The notes under the pieces: generated by a model | What the model saw: the letters and a program-made list of their open reading frames with translations, nothing else | The model's database searches: none | What the model was told of the DNA's origin: nothing | Program-made: the position numbers and the translations under genes | Part shown: positions 23,489 through 32,465 of the stretch, in pieces | How positions within the stretch are numbered: the first letter of the stretch is position 1 | How the letters are laid out: the number at the start of each line of letters is the position of its first letter | From: Fulvivirga sp. | GTDB taxonomy: Bacteria; Bacteroidota; Bacteroidia; Cytophagales; Cyclobacteriaceae | Length of the DNA: 32,593 nucleotides | Direction: 5' to 3' | Assembly (NCBI GenBank): GCA_028280565.1 | Contig: JANQLQ010000202.1 | Span: 1 to 32,593 of the forward strand

Positions 23489-26344
23489 ATGAAAAGAATA
23501 GCAATATTGATTTTGTTCACCTCCTTAGCCTGGATGCCTCTGCGGCTGGAAGCGCAAGAGATCAGCGTGATCCAAGGTAGGGTACTAGATGCAGATACGG
23601 GCGAGGGCCTAGTGGGTGCTTCAGTGGTGGTAGGAGCGGGTTTAACAGGAACCGCTACGGATGTCAATGGTAATTTTGTTATTAGAAGTATAACAGGAGA
23701 TAAACTCGTTCTTAACATTAGTTTTATTGGTTTTGAAGCTAAAAGAGTGGAAGTAGATGTAAACGCTACCCAAATAGAACTCGGCAATATTGAGCTGGAT
23801 ACAAAAATTGAGAGCTTACAAAACATCGTGGTGCGAGGCAGTATAGAAGGAGCCCAAAAAGCCTTAAACCAGCAGCGTACGTCAGATAATATCAAAAACG
23901 TGGTTTCGGCGGACCTCATTGGACGGTTCCCTGACTTAAATGTGGCCGAGGCACTTCAAAGGGTACCCGGCATCAACATACAGAGAGATAAGGGCGAGGG
24001 CTCCGTCATAAGTATAAGGGGGACTCCACCCAACTTTACCACCGTGCAGGTCAATGGTGAGCAAATCCCGAGTGTACAGCAAAGTGGCGCGCGTACGGAG
24101 TCATTAGACCTCATTTCAGCAGATCAACTGGGCTCTATGGAAGTCACGAAAGTACCTACCCCCGATATGGACGGTGACGCGATCGGCGGAACAGTAAACT
24201 TAAAAACTCCTGTAGCTAAAAGCCTGGACCTAGGGGTAAGAGCTGATGCCGGAGTGGGATATAACGAGATATCGGATGACCTCAATCTCACGGGTAGGCT
24301 TAGGCTCGATAAGCGCTTTTTTACCGGGGATGACCCGGCCAGCGATGGCAAATTAGGAGTCATCTTAGGAGGCAGCATTTATAACTCGAATAACTCGGAA
24401 CATCGTACGGAAGGGGTATGGTCGCCACGTGAATTGACCATACGCCTTACCGGCGATGAACGATTTGTGCTAGACCAGTACCAGTACCGGCATACGGAAA
24501 ATGAACGCGAGCGCATCGGGGCTACCTTCACCTTAGATTACGAACTGGATAAAAGCAATACGTTCATATTCAATTATATGTATAACCGGCGTCAAGACGT
24601 TGACGCGCGGAATCGGCTGCGTTTCGATACTGACCAAAGCCGGGGAGCCATCTATTTCACCCTAGATTCTATTGCCGGTGATGGCGCCCGTGTAAGGCGT
24701 GATATCAATATTTTCGACGAGCTCAAAGAGAATCACAGCTTTAACTTACAAGGTACTCATACTTATGGTAGTTGGGATATCGACTGGACTGCTTTTTACA
24801 CGGTCTCGGATCTTACGTTCAACTCTGACCGGGCAGACTTTTCCAATGATGAAGACGTTGACATTACCATTATTGCTGATAACCCGATGGGAGTCTACGG
24901 GGAAGAACCAAATTTCCGTCTCTCTACAAATGATCAAAGTATTTATGATCCTTTTCTCTTCAGTGAACTTCGAAGGTATGAAGAAGACTTTGTGTCCATA
25001 GATGCTACCAATTTGGTAGGTAAATTGGATGTTACCAGGCACCTCCGGTACCGGGGGCACCAAGGATTTTTAAAGTTTGGCGGCAAATACCGGACCCAGT
25101 CCAATGATAAATTCCGGGATAACCAGGTATTCCGTTACAATGATCCCAATGGATTGCGAGATGAAGGGGAGATCTTCTTGCGGGCACTCTCCGGGAAAGA
25201 ACCGACCGATTTTTTGTATGGCGATTATCGCTTTGGCCCCTTGATCAGTCAAAGTTCTTTGCAGCAGTTTATAGGGGATAATCGCAGGTTACTCGATGGA
25301 TCTGACTTGGCCTGGGATGCACGGCGTTTATCACTGAATGACACCTACGAAGCCGAAGAAAACATCTACGCGGCTTACGTGATGGGGAGGGTACAGTTCA
25401 ATAAATTGATGGTGCTGGCAGGTGCAAGGTATGAGTATAACGAAGTAAACTACGATGCTTTTGATGTATTTAGGTTTGGCACTAATGTAGAGTCTTCCCC
25501 CATTTCCGGGGGCAATGATTTCCATTTTTGGCTGCCTAACCTTCATTTAAAATATGAATTAGCGCCCTATACGGCAGTGCGGCTATCAGGAGTGCTCAGC
25601 TATGCCCGGCCTAATTTTACGGATGTAGTCCCTTTTATTAACCAAGATGCCGATGCATTCCGGCTGCTCCTGGGGAATCCCGAATTGAGACCGGCAGAAG
25701 CCCTGAACATAGATGCGATGGTCGAACATTACTTTCAAAATGTCGGAGTCATATCCTTGGGAGCTTTTTACAAAAATATAGACCAATTCCAATTTACCAG
25801 CTTTATCCCATCCCTGCCAGAGGATTTCCCGGGATTTCCAAATACACAAGGATTTCGTTTCGAGCAGGAGCAAAATGGCGAAAACGCCCAGGTGATCGGG
25901 ATAGAATTTAACTTCTTTAATACCCTCGGGTTTTTACCTGGTATTTTAAAAAACTTCAATATCGAAGGGAACTATACTTACGCTTATTCAGATGCTTTTA
26001 CGCAAGAGAGGGACAATATATCACTACCAGGACAAGCCGAGCATACCTTCAATACGGCCTTGTCTTTTGATTATAAAAACCTTACCGGGCGCGTTTCGGC
26101 CAATTACAATGGGAGTTTCCTCACTTCAGTAGCCAGCAGTGCAGAAAACGACCTTGTCCAAAAATCGAGGCTTCAAATGGACGCGAATGCTTCTCTAAAA
26201 TTCAAAAAGTATTGGCGCTTTTACGTGGAAATGGTAAACCTCACTAATGCGCCGACCATACGCTATCAAGGTAGCGAAAGCAGAACTGCCCAGGTGGCCT
26301 ACTTCGGTTGGGCGGTCAGGTCGGGGATCAGCTTTAGTCTATAA
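23489..26344 (+). CDS. TonB-dependent receptor (FPDxNVAEALQRVPG type)
   Basis: A 951-residue outer-membrane receptor. The signal peptide is 1-22 (ending LEA before Gln). A carboxypeptidase-regulatory-like domain covers about 28-105 (IQGRVLDADTGEGLVGASVV). The plug follows at about 125-240 with FPDLNVAEALQRVPGINIQR near 147 and SVISIRGTPPNFTTVQVNGE. The barrel ends GISFSL. This wording is that of the TonB-Xanth-Caul type (TIGR01782) rather than SusC, and there is no STN domain. No SusD gene follows; instead, 11 bases later, come two beta-helix-like lipoproteins. Substrate unknown; import of a glycan product would fit the downstream GH36-like enzyme. Confidence 0.93.
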   Translation: MKRIAILILFTSLAWMPLRLEAQEISVIQGRVLDADTGEGLVGASVVVGAGLTGTATDVNGNFVIRSITGDKLVLNISFIGFEAKRVEVDVNATQIELGNIELDTKIESLQNIVVRGSIEGAQKALNQQRTSDNIKNVVSADLIGRFPDLNVAEALQRVPGINIQRDKGEGSVISIRGTPPNFTTVQVNGEQIPSVQQSGARTESLDLISADQLGSMEVTKVPTPDMDGDAIGGTVNLKTPVAKSLDLGVRADAGVGYNEISDDLNLTGRLRLDKRFFTGDDPASDGKLGVILGGSIYNSNNSEHRTEGVWSPRELTIRLTGDERFVLDQYQYRHTENERERIGATFTLDYELDKSNTFIFNYMYNRRQDVDARNRLRFDTDQSRGAIYFTLDSIAGDGARVRRDINIFDELKENHSFNLQGTHTYGSWDIDWTAFYTVSDLTFNSDRADFSNDEDVDITIIADNPMGVYGEEPNFRLSTNDQSIYDPFLFSELRRYEEDFVSIDATNLVGKLDVTRHLRYRGHQGFLKFGGKYRTQSNDKFRDNQVFRYNDPNGLRDEGEIFLRALSGKEPTDFLYGDYRFGPLISQSSLQQFIGDNRRLLDGSDLAWDARRLSLNDTYEAEENIYAAYVMGRVQFNKLMVLAGARYEYNEVNYDAFDVFRFGTNVESSPISGGNDFHFWLPNLHLKYELAPYTAVRLSGVLSYARPNFTDVVPFINQDADAFRLLLGNPELRPAEALNIDAMVEHYFQNVGVISLGAFYKNIDQFQFTSFIPSLPEDFPGFPNTQGFRFEQEQNGENAQVIGIEFNFFNTLGFLPGILKNFNIEGNYTYAYSDAFTQERDNISLPGQAEHTFNTALSFDYKNLTGRVSANYNGSFLTSVASSAENDLVQKSRLQMDANASLKFKKYWRFYVEMVNLTNAPTIRYQGSESRTAQVAYFGWAVRSGISFSL

Positions 26345-26355
26345 CTCAATTTGTG

Positions 26356-27975
26356 ATGAAAAAAACGACGGTTACGTTATACATAGTCCTCTCTTTACTC
26401 AACATCTTAGGTTGTGGAGAAAGTGAACAAGACTTTGAACTCCCAGGTCCTTCGCTGGTCGAAGTAGGTGAGCAGCCGCCCCTCATTGTGCAAGAGCCAG
26501 GGCTTGAAGTATCAAGGCAATTCATCATCCAGTCAGCAGCAGGGTTACAAAAATTCGAGGTATTCCGGGATGACGAATTGGTAGAGACGATCCATTATAC
26601 AGATGAGGTAAAGGCCACCTACACTTTTGAATACCTAGTGCCTCAAGAAACGCCGCTAGCGACCACCTTTGTTTTTCGCTTTGTCTTGACTGACAGGAGA
26701 AATCTCCAGGTGGGTACTCAAATCAGCGTTTTGGTGAATAGTACATTCCGCGAATCGCAAGAAACCGTTAATGGTATGCCCGTAGTCCGGCTTATGGGGC
26801 GGTTAAACCGGGACTACACCATGGAGGCAGGGAATAACTACTTAGTAGACAGCATTTTTTCCGTAGAGAATAATAGTGCCTTAACGATAGAGGCAGGCAC
26901 AACAGTTTATTTTAAAACATTCGCAGATCAAGCCGATATCTCTAGCTTGGTGATCGCCCAAGGGGCCAAGATCATGGCGGAGGGTACCCCGGATCAGCCT
27001 ATTGTCTTTACCAGTGACAAGCTACTGCTGGGTGAAACGCCTACGCCCTCGGACTGGGGAGGTGTAGTTATCTACGGTCGAGCTCCTTCCAACCAAGGTG
27101 GGGTCATACTCGATGAAGGATTCCGCTATGGAGGCGACATGCCCAATGACAATTCCGGCATTTTACGTTATGCCAGGATAGAATATGCCGGCAATCAGCT
27201 TGAAAATAGCGTACACGCCTTGCGTCTTTTCGGGGTAGGGTCCGCCACCCAAGTGGATCACGTACAGGTTTACCGGAATTATAACATCGCCTTCCGGCTT
27301 CGTGGAGGGCGCGTTAACTTGAAATACATTTCTGCTATTGGGCATGGAGGCTATGGCTTGTGGGCGGGAGATGGCTGGCAAGGATTGGGACAGTTCTGGC
27401 TTTTTCAAACGGATGTGGCTGCCACTTTGATACCGGTCAACTATTGGAATATCGCGCGGTCAGTAGAAATGCGGAATGATGATGATAATTTCCTCCGGTC
27501 GCCGCGCACTACTTTCACCGTAAGTAATGTGACCTGCATTGGCAACGGGTATGAGACTGGGGTAGATAACGGCACCCGGAGAGGAGTACGATTCAGGACC
27601 GGTGCGATAGGCAATTTCCAGAATACCATCATCACGGGTTTTCCTAACGATGCAGCTCGCGTGGAAGACCTGGATGTTGAAGTGCTTGGAGTGGATATGA
27701 TCTTTGATAATATCCGTTCGTTTGGAAATAGCAAAAATTACGAGCAAGAAGCCCGTACTATATTCTTTGAAAGTGGTGAGTACAATGTCACCGAAGATCC
27801 TGTGGCCGGCATCTCGTTAACGAGTTTTATAGGTTCGGAAGCTTCTCCTTTCAATCCCTCTTCCCTCGGAAGCTTTTTTTCGAGCGCTCCTTACATCGGC
27901 GCAGTAGAAAACGAATCCAACGATTGGACGACCGAAGGACAATGGTTTAAAGACCTTGATGGAAATATTAGATAA
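26356..27975 (+). CDS. Beta-helix-like surface lipoprotein, receptor-associated (first paralogue)
   Basis: The ATG at 26356 gives 539 residues; a GTG directly before it is less likely. The signal peptide ends in a lipobox, ILGC, followed by acidic residues (GESEQDFE), as seen in surface-exported Bacteroidota lipoproteins. Residues about 30-140 look like a beta-sandwich. From about 160 onward runs a repetitive beta-rich region (LTIEAGTTVYFK, ISSLVIAQGAKIMAEGTPDQ, PIVFTSDK, DWGGVVIYGRAP) typical of right-handed parallel beta-helix proteins that travel with TonB receptors. The C-terminus has FFSSAPYIGAVENESNDWT, shared with the next gene. Likely a ligand-binding partner of the receptor, replacing SusD. 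No catalytic motif is seen. Confidence 0.82.
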   Translation: MKKTTVTLYIVLSLLNILGCGESEQDFELPGPSLVEVGEQPPLIVQEPGLEVSRQFIIQSAAGLQKFEVFRDDELVETIHYTDEVKATYTFEYLVPQETPLATTFVFRFVLTDRRNLQVGTQISVLVNSTFRESQETVNGMPVVRLMGRLNRDYTMEAGNNYLVDSIFSVENNSALTIEAGTTVYFKTFADQADISSLVIAQGAKIMAEGTPDQPIVFTSDKLLLGETPTPSDWGGVVIYGRAPSNQGGVILDEGFRYGGDMPNDNSGILRYARIEYAGNQLENSVHALRLFGVGSATQVDHVQVYRNYNIAFRLRGGRVNLKYISAIGHGGYGLWAGDGWQGLGQFWLFQTDVAATLIPVNYWNIARSVEMRNDDDNFLRSPRTTFTVSNVTCIGNGYETGVDNGTRRGVRFRTGAIGNFQNTIITGFPNDAARVEDLDVEVLGVDMIFDNIRSFGNSKNYEQEARTIFFESGEYNVTEDPVAGISLTSFIGSEASPFNPSSLGSFFSSAPYIGAVENESNDWTTEGQWFKDLDGNIR

Positions 27976-28006
27976 CAAAGAAACAATCACTAAAATAACC
28001 TTACAA

Positions 28007-29569
28007 ATGAAAAAGCAAATTCGATTCTTAAAGTACGCCACCCTGTTTGCTTCGGTGCTGGTGCTATTCGCCTCATGTGGTGACGACGATGATGACGTGC
28101 CCGTGGCACCTACCCTAAGCATAGATGGAGATGCCGGTATTACGGCTAAAACCGGGGAACCCTTTAGTGTTACCCTTACCTTAAATGCCCCGGGGGGAAA
28201 TAAAGAATTGGCGGTTTACACCAATGGTGGATTGCTTGAAACAGTAGACCTAGACACTGATGCCTCCTCTTTTACCTTCAATACCCAAAATGTACCCGCA
28301 GACGCGGAAGAAGGAGAAGAGCTTCTTTACCAATTTTCTTTAATAGACCAAGCAGATCAAGAGTCGCCCAGGGTAGACTTTACCGTCAACGCGGCACGAT
28401 ATGATCTTATCACCGTAGGGGCCGAATCGTTGTATAATATAACCATTCCCGAAGACGGTATTGTTACCAGTGGAACTTCGGTGAAATTGATCACTGGGCG
28501 TAATTATTACATAGAAGCCCCTCTTTCCTTTGAAAATGGCAGCTCTTTTACGATTGAAGAAGGAGTGAATGTCTACCTGGATGTGCCTACGGAGCCGGAC
28601 GAAGATCGTGTTGAGATCATATTGAATGCTGGCGTTGACGTTTCTATCGTGGGCACTTCCTCGGCGCCCGTGGTGATGACACCTTCAAGCAGTTTAACAG
28701 GCACACCGGAACCGGAAGATTGGAACAGGCTCTTCCTGGATGGTATCACCAATGCCGAGATCAGGTATTTGCGGACCGAATATGCTGATGACGGCCTACG
28801 GGTGCGAGGGCTGGATGACTCCAACACACTGGAATATATCCAAACGTTCAAGCCGGGTGATGAGGGTTTTTACATTACCGACGGCAACGTAAATGCCAAA
28901 TACCTGGTCGTAACGGATTGTGCCGACGATGGATTTAGGATAGGGGATGCTTATGCCGGCCGGCTCCAATTTGGCATAGGCCAGATGTCCGAAGCACCTG
29001 GAGATGATTTTCACTTGGTGGAGATCCGTGAAACATCAAAACCTATCTTGGCTAATTTTACACTCGTTGGACCGGGCAAGGATGCCGGCGATGTGTATGC
29101 CTATCGTTTTACCGCTACCAGTGACGGAAGGGTCTATAATTCGATTGCCTCCAGTTTTAGCAAAAGAGGAGTTCGGATCGCTGAAAGTGTAACTGTAGGG
29201 GGTACCCTCGACGGACCCACGGTATTTGCGTATGGCTATATATTCGATTTGAACGAACAGTTTTTTAGAGATGATACGCCCAATGGAACGAATCCTTTCC
29301 AAGGGTCGATGGATGGTGATACCTTTCTAAACCCTTTCTTTAATAATGTCACGGGGTTTGACACTGAAGGTAAGCCTATCGTGGAAACGATTGACGGCAT
29401 AGGTGTAAATGATTTTATCCCGGCAGCCACGGTAACGGCTAAGGAGTCCTTCGACCCAAGTACTATCGATACCTTCTTCTCTTCCGTTACCTTTGTAGGA
29501 GCGATAGAAAACGAGTCGGGTGATTGGACCGCTGGCTGGGTGAAAAACCCCGATGGTACGATCCGGTAA
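28007..29569 (+). CDS. Beta-helix-like surface lipoprotein (second paralogue)
   Basis: The ATG at 28007 gives 520 residues with a normal signal peptide; the open extension back to 27956 would overlap the previous gene and is rejected. The lipobox is LFASC and the cysteine is followed by GDDDDDVP, a strongly acidic start consistent with surface export. An Ig-like or beta-sandwich part (about 30-135) precedes a beta-helix-like part (YYIEAPLSFENGSSFTIEEG onward). The C-terminus, FFSSVTFVGAIENESGDWTA, closely matches the first paralogue. The middle parts differ a lot, so the pair probably arose by tandem duplication and diverged in ligand surface. It is the last gene before a hairpin terminator. 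Confidence 0.82.
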   Translation: MKKQIRFLKYATLFASVLVLFASCGDDDDDVPVAPTLSIDGDAGITAKTGEPFSVTLTLNAPGGNKELAVYTNGGLLETVDLDTDASSFTFNTQNVPADAEEGEELLYQFSLIDQADQESPRVDFTVNAARYDLITVGAESLYNITIPEDGIVTSGTSVKLITGRNYYIEAPLSFENGSSFTIEEGVNVYLDVPTEPDEDRVEIILNAGVDVSIVGTSSAPVVMTPSSSLTGTPEPEDWNRLFLDGITNAEIRYLRTEYADDGLRVRGLDDSNTLEYIQTFKPGDEGFYITDGNVNAKYLVVTDCADDGFRIGDAYAGRLQFGIGQMSEAPGDDFHLVEIRETSKPILANFTLVGPGKDAGDVYAYRFTATSDGRVYNSIASSFSKRGVRIAESVTVGGTLDGPTVFAYGYIFDLNEQFFRDDTPNGTNPFQGSMDGDTFLNPFFNNVTGFDTEGKPIVETIDGIGVNDFIPAATVTAKESFDPSTIDTFFSSVTFVGAIENESGDWTAGWVKNPDGTIR

Positions 29570-29594
29570 GTAAGATAGAAGATCACTCCTTTGG

Positions 29595-29631
29595 TCCGGT
29601 GGTAAGTATTGGTTATTTACCACCGGATTTT
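29595..29631 (+). terminator. Terminator of the second TonB-receptor operon
   Basis: Perfect 11-bp stem TCCGGTGGTAA (29595-29605) with TTACCACCGGA (29617-29627), an 11-base loop, then TTTT. The T run is short but the position, 25 bases after the last stop, fits. Confidence 0.75.
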
Positions 29632-30143
29632 AAGTATTTATCCAATGCGCCGTGTTTACCCATTATGTGTCTTTTTGACCTGTAGCATAAAAGTTTCGGG
29701 AAAGCTGCCGGGGAAGAACTTTCCACCTCAAAATCCACAATTTGATTTCGTAGCACGGTCAACGCCCAGCCTGGTGCTGCTTACCCCGGATCGGTGATCC
29801 TGCCCATACCCAACCCGTTACTTAGCGCAGAGGTACCACGATAGAACTGGCTTATGCCGAGATGGCACTAGTAAACTCGCTCCTCACTGGGTTTTCATAA
29901 AAATGCAGTGCGTTATAAGGCAGAAACCCGTTCGCTGATCAACGACTTTTGCGTAGCGACTGACCATAAAGTCACTTTTCGCAACTTACAACCTGCCTTG
30001 TACTTCTTATGCATACCGGGTGGGTCCTGGGAGTTTTTGGAGTGAATGGATATCGTTTGAAGCAATAATATTTTACCCTAGCGGGTGAAAATGATATAGA
30101 AATAAAGAATATTCGTATGTCTTAAGATTACCGCGAAGCGTCC
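29632..30143. other. Gap with possible decayed sequence before the GH36-like gene
   Basis: A 50-codon frame at 29645 (MRRVYPLCVFLTCS) resembles a lipoprotein signal but runs into unrelated sequence and stops. Fragments such as GTTIELAYAEMALVNSLLTG in another frame also look protein-like, so a mutated gene or mobile-element remnant is possible. I cannot identify it. The promoter of the GH36-like gene must lie towards 30143; no clear element was seen. Confidence 0.3.
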
Positions 30144-32270
30144 ATGAAAACATTACTACCTACACCATTGATCAGCCCTAAGGGATATTTAGAATCTGCC
30201 ACGAAACCCATTTTTATATTGATCATGGCGGTGGGTATTCCAATTTCATTGGGGGCATATCCAAGTGAAAATAGTTGTGATGGCTGTATGGTCCGTTTAC
30301 AAAACGATACCTTGGTCATGGGTAATCGTCTCACCAAGCACTATTACCAATGGAATAATGGCAATATAATTCCCATCGAATTTGCTTCCGCAGACGGTAC
30401 AGGGCTTTCGTTTGGGGCTAAATCCGCGGCTATGTTCAACTTGCCGGGGATGCCCATCCCTTCGAACGCCCGTCTTTCTAACGAGATCACGAGATTGTCA
30501 CCGAAAGATGATGCCTATCTTAAAGTAACCATAGATTTTAGACTGGATCAACTCTGGGTGAGACATGTGATCTCCCTCTTTCCCGATACTCCATTGCTAG
30601 GTCACCACTTTTATTTGAAAGGGGCCACTTCACTTCAATGGGGCACTCGATCACCGACGGGCAGCCGGGAGATGATAGAATCCGGCCTTACAAGCGAAGA
30701 AGGAAAAATGCGGGTAGGTATACTCCCGTTTAAAAATCCCCATTGGAGTGTTAAAGCCATCGTTTTCCAAGATGCCACGGATCATCACAATACGTTGGTA
30801 CAGGAAAATAATTATTTGGCTTATAATAAACCTGTTAAAGTTGCCGGCAATCTTTTTTTTGCTACCAACCCAACAGAAAAAGTATGCCTGGTGGTCATGA
30901 AGGAATCGCCTTTGGGGCAAAGCCAACATGGGTATGAAGGGTATGACCTGGTCCTGGACCAATACGCCTTACAGGTCTTGGGGCTAGGGATTTTACCCGG
31001 TGATATACGACCCCAGCAATGGGTAAGAGGATATGGATATGCCGTAGGGATCACCGCCGAGCATGCTCCGGCGCCTTTGAAAGCCGTTCGGCAATATCAA
31101 AAAAGCCTGCGAACGCTGGTGAAAGAACGCGATGAAATGGTCTTGGCGAACACATGGGGAGATAGGAGCCGTGATAGCCGGATGAATGAGCCTTTCATCC
31201 TGCAAGAAATAGAGGCGGCTGCCCGGCTGGGTATCACTCATCTTCAGTTGGACGACGGGTGGCAGCGCGGACTCTCTAAAAACTCAGCTTCAAAAGCCGG
31301 ACTGCAATGGGATAACTGGAGCCGGGAAGATTGGGAACCTCACCCACAACGTTTTCCGAACGGGTTGGCTCCATTACTCAAAAAAGCCACGGAGCATAAC
31401 GTGGAATTATGCCTCTGGTTCAACCCCAGTAAAACCAACGACTATGCCTCCTGGGAACGTGATGCGGGCATCCTTATTGACTTTTATAAAACCCACGGGA
31501 TCAGCGTTTTTAAGATCGATGGGATAGAGTTGAGCAATAAAAGAGCGGAGCAGAATCTACGCAACTTTTTCACCAAAGTTTTGGAGGTTACAAAGGGAGA
31601 GGCAGTTTTTAACTTAGATGTGACCGCCGGGCGTAGGATGGGATACTACTATTTTACAGAGTATGGCAACATTTTTTTAGAAAACCGGTACACAGATTGG
31701 GGAAATTACTACCCGCATCGTACGTTGAGGAATACCTGGATGCTTTCGCGTTATTTCCCGGTAGAAAAGTTACAAGTGGAATTTCTCAACCCCTGGCGGA
31801 ACCGGCAAAAGTACTCAAACAGCGATCCGCTGGTCCCGGCCCATGTTCCGTTTGACTACCAAGTGGCCATTGCGTTGATAGCCCAGCCCCTGGCATGGAT
31901 GGAGCTAAGCCAACTTCCCGAAGAAGCCTCTTCTTTGTCCGCCCTGCTTAAACGATACACCCCTTACCGGCATAAAGTACACCAGGGAATAATCTTGCCC
32001 ATAGGTGATGAGCCTAATGGGTACCGGTGGACAGGATTCCAGTCCCTCGTTAACGATGACGAAGGTTATTTAATGGTCTTTCGTGAAAATCATTCGAGTA
32101 ATAAAAAAGAGCTAACGACGTGGCTGGAACCAGGTGAAAAATATGTGTTTACCAGTGTACTTGGTGATGCCGGGACCTTCGAAGCACAAGCCGGTAAGGG
32201 TGGTAATCTACAATTTGCCCTATCCACACCTTTTTCATTTGCATTGTATCATTACAAGCGTGTGAACTAG
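30144..32270 (+). CDS. Alpha-galactosidase-like glycoside hydrolase (GH36/clan GH-D like)
   Basis: A 708-residue protein. A late hydrophobic stretch (IFILIMAVGIPISLGAYPS, about 23-40) is probably a signal sequence with a long n-region. A beta-sandwich domain comes first, then a (beta/alpha)8 barrel from about 330 with THLQLDDGWQRG (Asp370, Asp371), LCLWFNPSK, and FKIDGIE where Asp459 is the likely nucleophile. Next come FNLDVTAGRR (Asp492) and ENRYTDWGNYYP (Asp518, candidate acid/base). A C-terminal beta domain closes the chain. The KxD and DDGW patterns fit GH36-type enzymes, but the usual serine/glycine-rich segment before the acid/base is replaced by LDVTAG, so this is a divergent subgroup and alpha-galactosidase activity is not certain. 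Its TAG stop lies inside the arm of repeat element R3. Confidence 0.85.
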   Translation: MKTLLPTPLISPKGYLESATKPIFILIMAVGIPISLGAYPSENSCDGCMVRLQNDTLVMGNRLTKHYYQWNNGNIIPIEFASADGTGLSFGAKSAAMFNLPGMPIPSNARLSNEITRLSPKDDAYLKVTIDFRLDQLWVRHVISLFPDTPLLGHHFYLKGATSLQWGTRSPTGSREMIESGLTSEEGKMRVGILPFKNPHWSVKAIVFQDATDHHNTLVQENNYLAYNKPVKVAGNLFFATNPTEKVCLVVMKESPLGQSQHGYEGYDLVLDQYALQVLGLGILPGDIRPQQWVRGYGYAVGITAEHAPAPLKAVRQYQKSLRTLVKERDEMVLANTWGDRSRDSRMNEPFILQEIEAAARLGITHLQLDDGWQRGLSKNSASKAGLQWDNWSREDWEPHPQRFPNGLAPLLKKATEHNVELCLWFNPSKTNDYASWERDAGILIDFYKTHGISVFKIDGIELSNKRAEQNLRNFFTKVLEVTKGEAVFNLDVTAGRRMGYYYFTEYGNIFLENRYTDWGNYYPHRTLRNTWMLSRYFPVEKLQVEFLNPWRNRQKYSNSDPLVPAHVPFDYQVAIALIAQPLAWMELSQLPEEASSLSALLKRYTPYRHKVHQGIILPIGDEPNGYRWTGFQSLVNDDEGYLMVFRENHSSNKKELTTWLEPGEKYVFTSVLGDAGTFEAQAGKGGNLQFALSTPFSFALYHYKRVN

Positions 32271-32465
32271 TCTTAAGTATTGAGTCGTGAGTATTGAGTA
32301 CCTGGTAGCATGTTTTTAGTCGGCAGTTAGCAAAGGGCAATGGGCAATCCTACATATTTTGCCTACTGCCCTTTGCCGATTGCCGACTCATCGAGAACCG
32401 TTATTACCTCAAACCTGCTCACCCTCTACCTGGTACGTCATTTGAGGCTTAACTTAAGACTAGTT
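32265..32465. repeat. Inverted-repeat element R3 with perfect 14-bp ends
   Basis: AACTAGTCTTAAGT (32265-32278) and ACTTAAGACTAGTT (32452-32465) are perfect inverted repeats bounding about 200 bases. Inside, AGTCGGCAGTTAGCAAAGGG (from 32318) pairs imperfectly with the 22 bases at 32367-32388. Next to the right end, ACGTCATTTGAGGCTTAA matches the arms of the copies at 21985 and 22972. The left half carries a GAGTATTGAGT unit instead. No obvious target-site duplication. The left arm contains the stop codon (32268-32270) of the GH36-like gene. Confidence 0.7.

Noticed and set aside
23470-23919. 149-codon minus-strand ORF inside the TonB receptor
   Set aside because: Antisense shadow over the signal peptide and N-terminal domain of the receptor.
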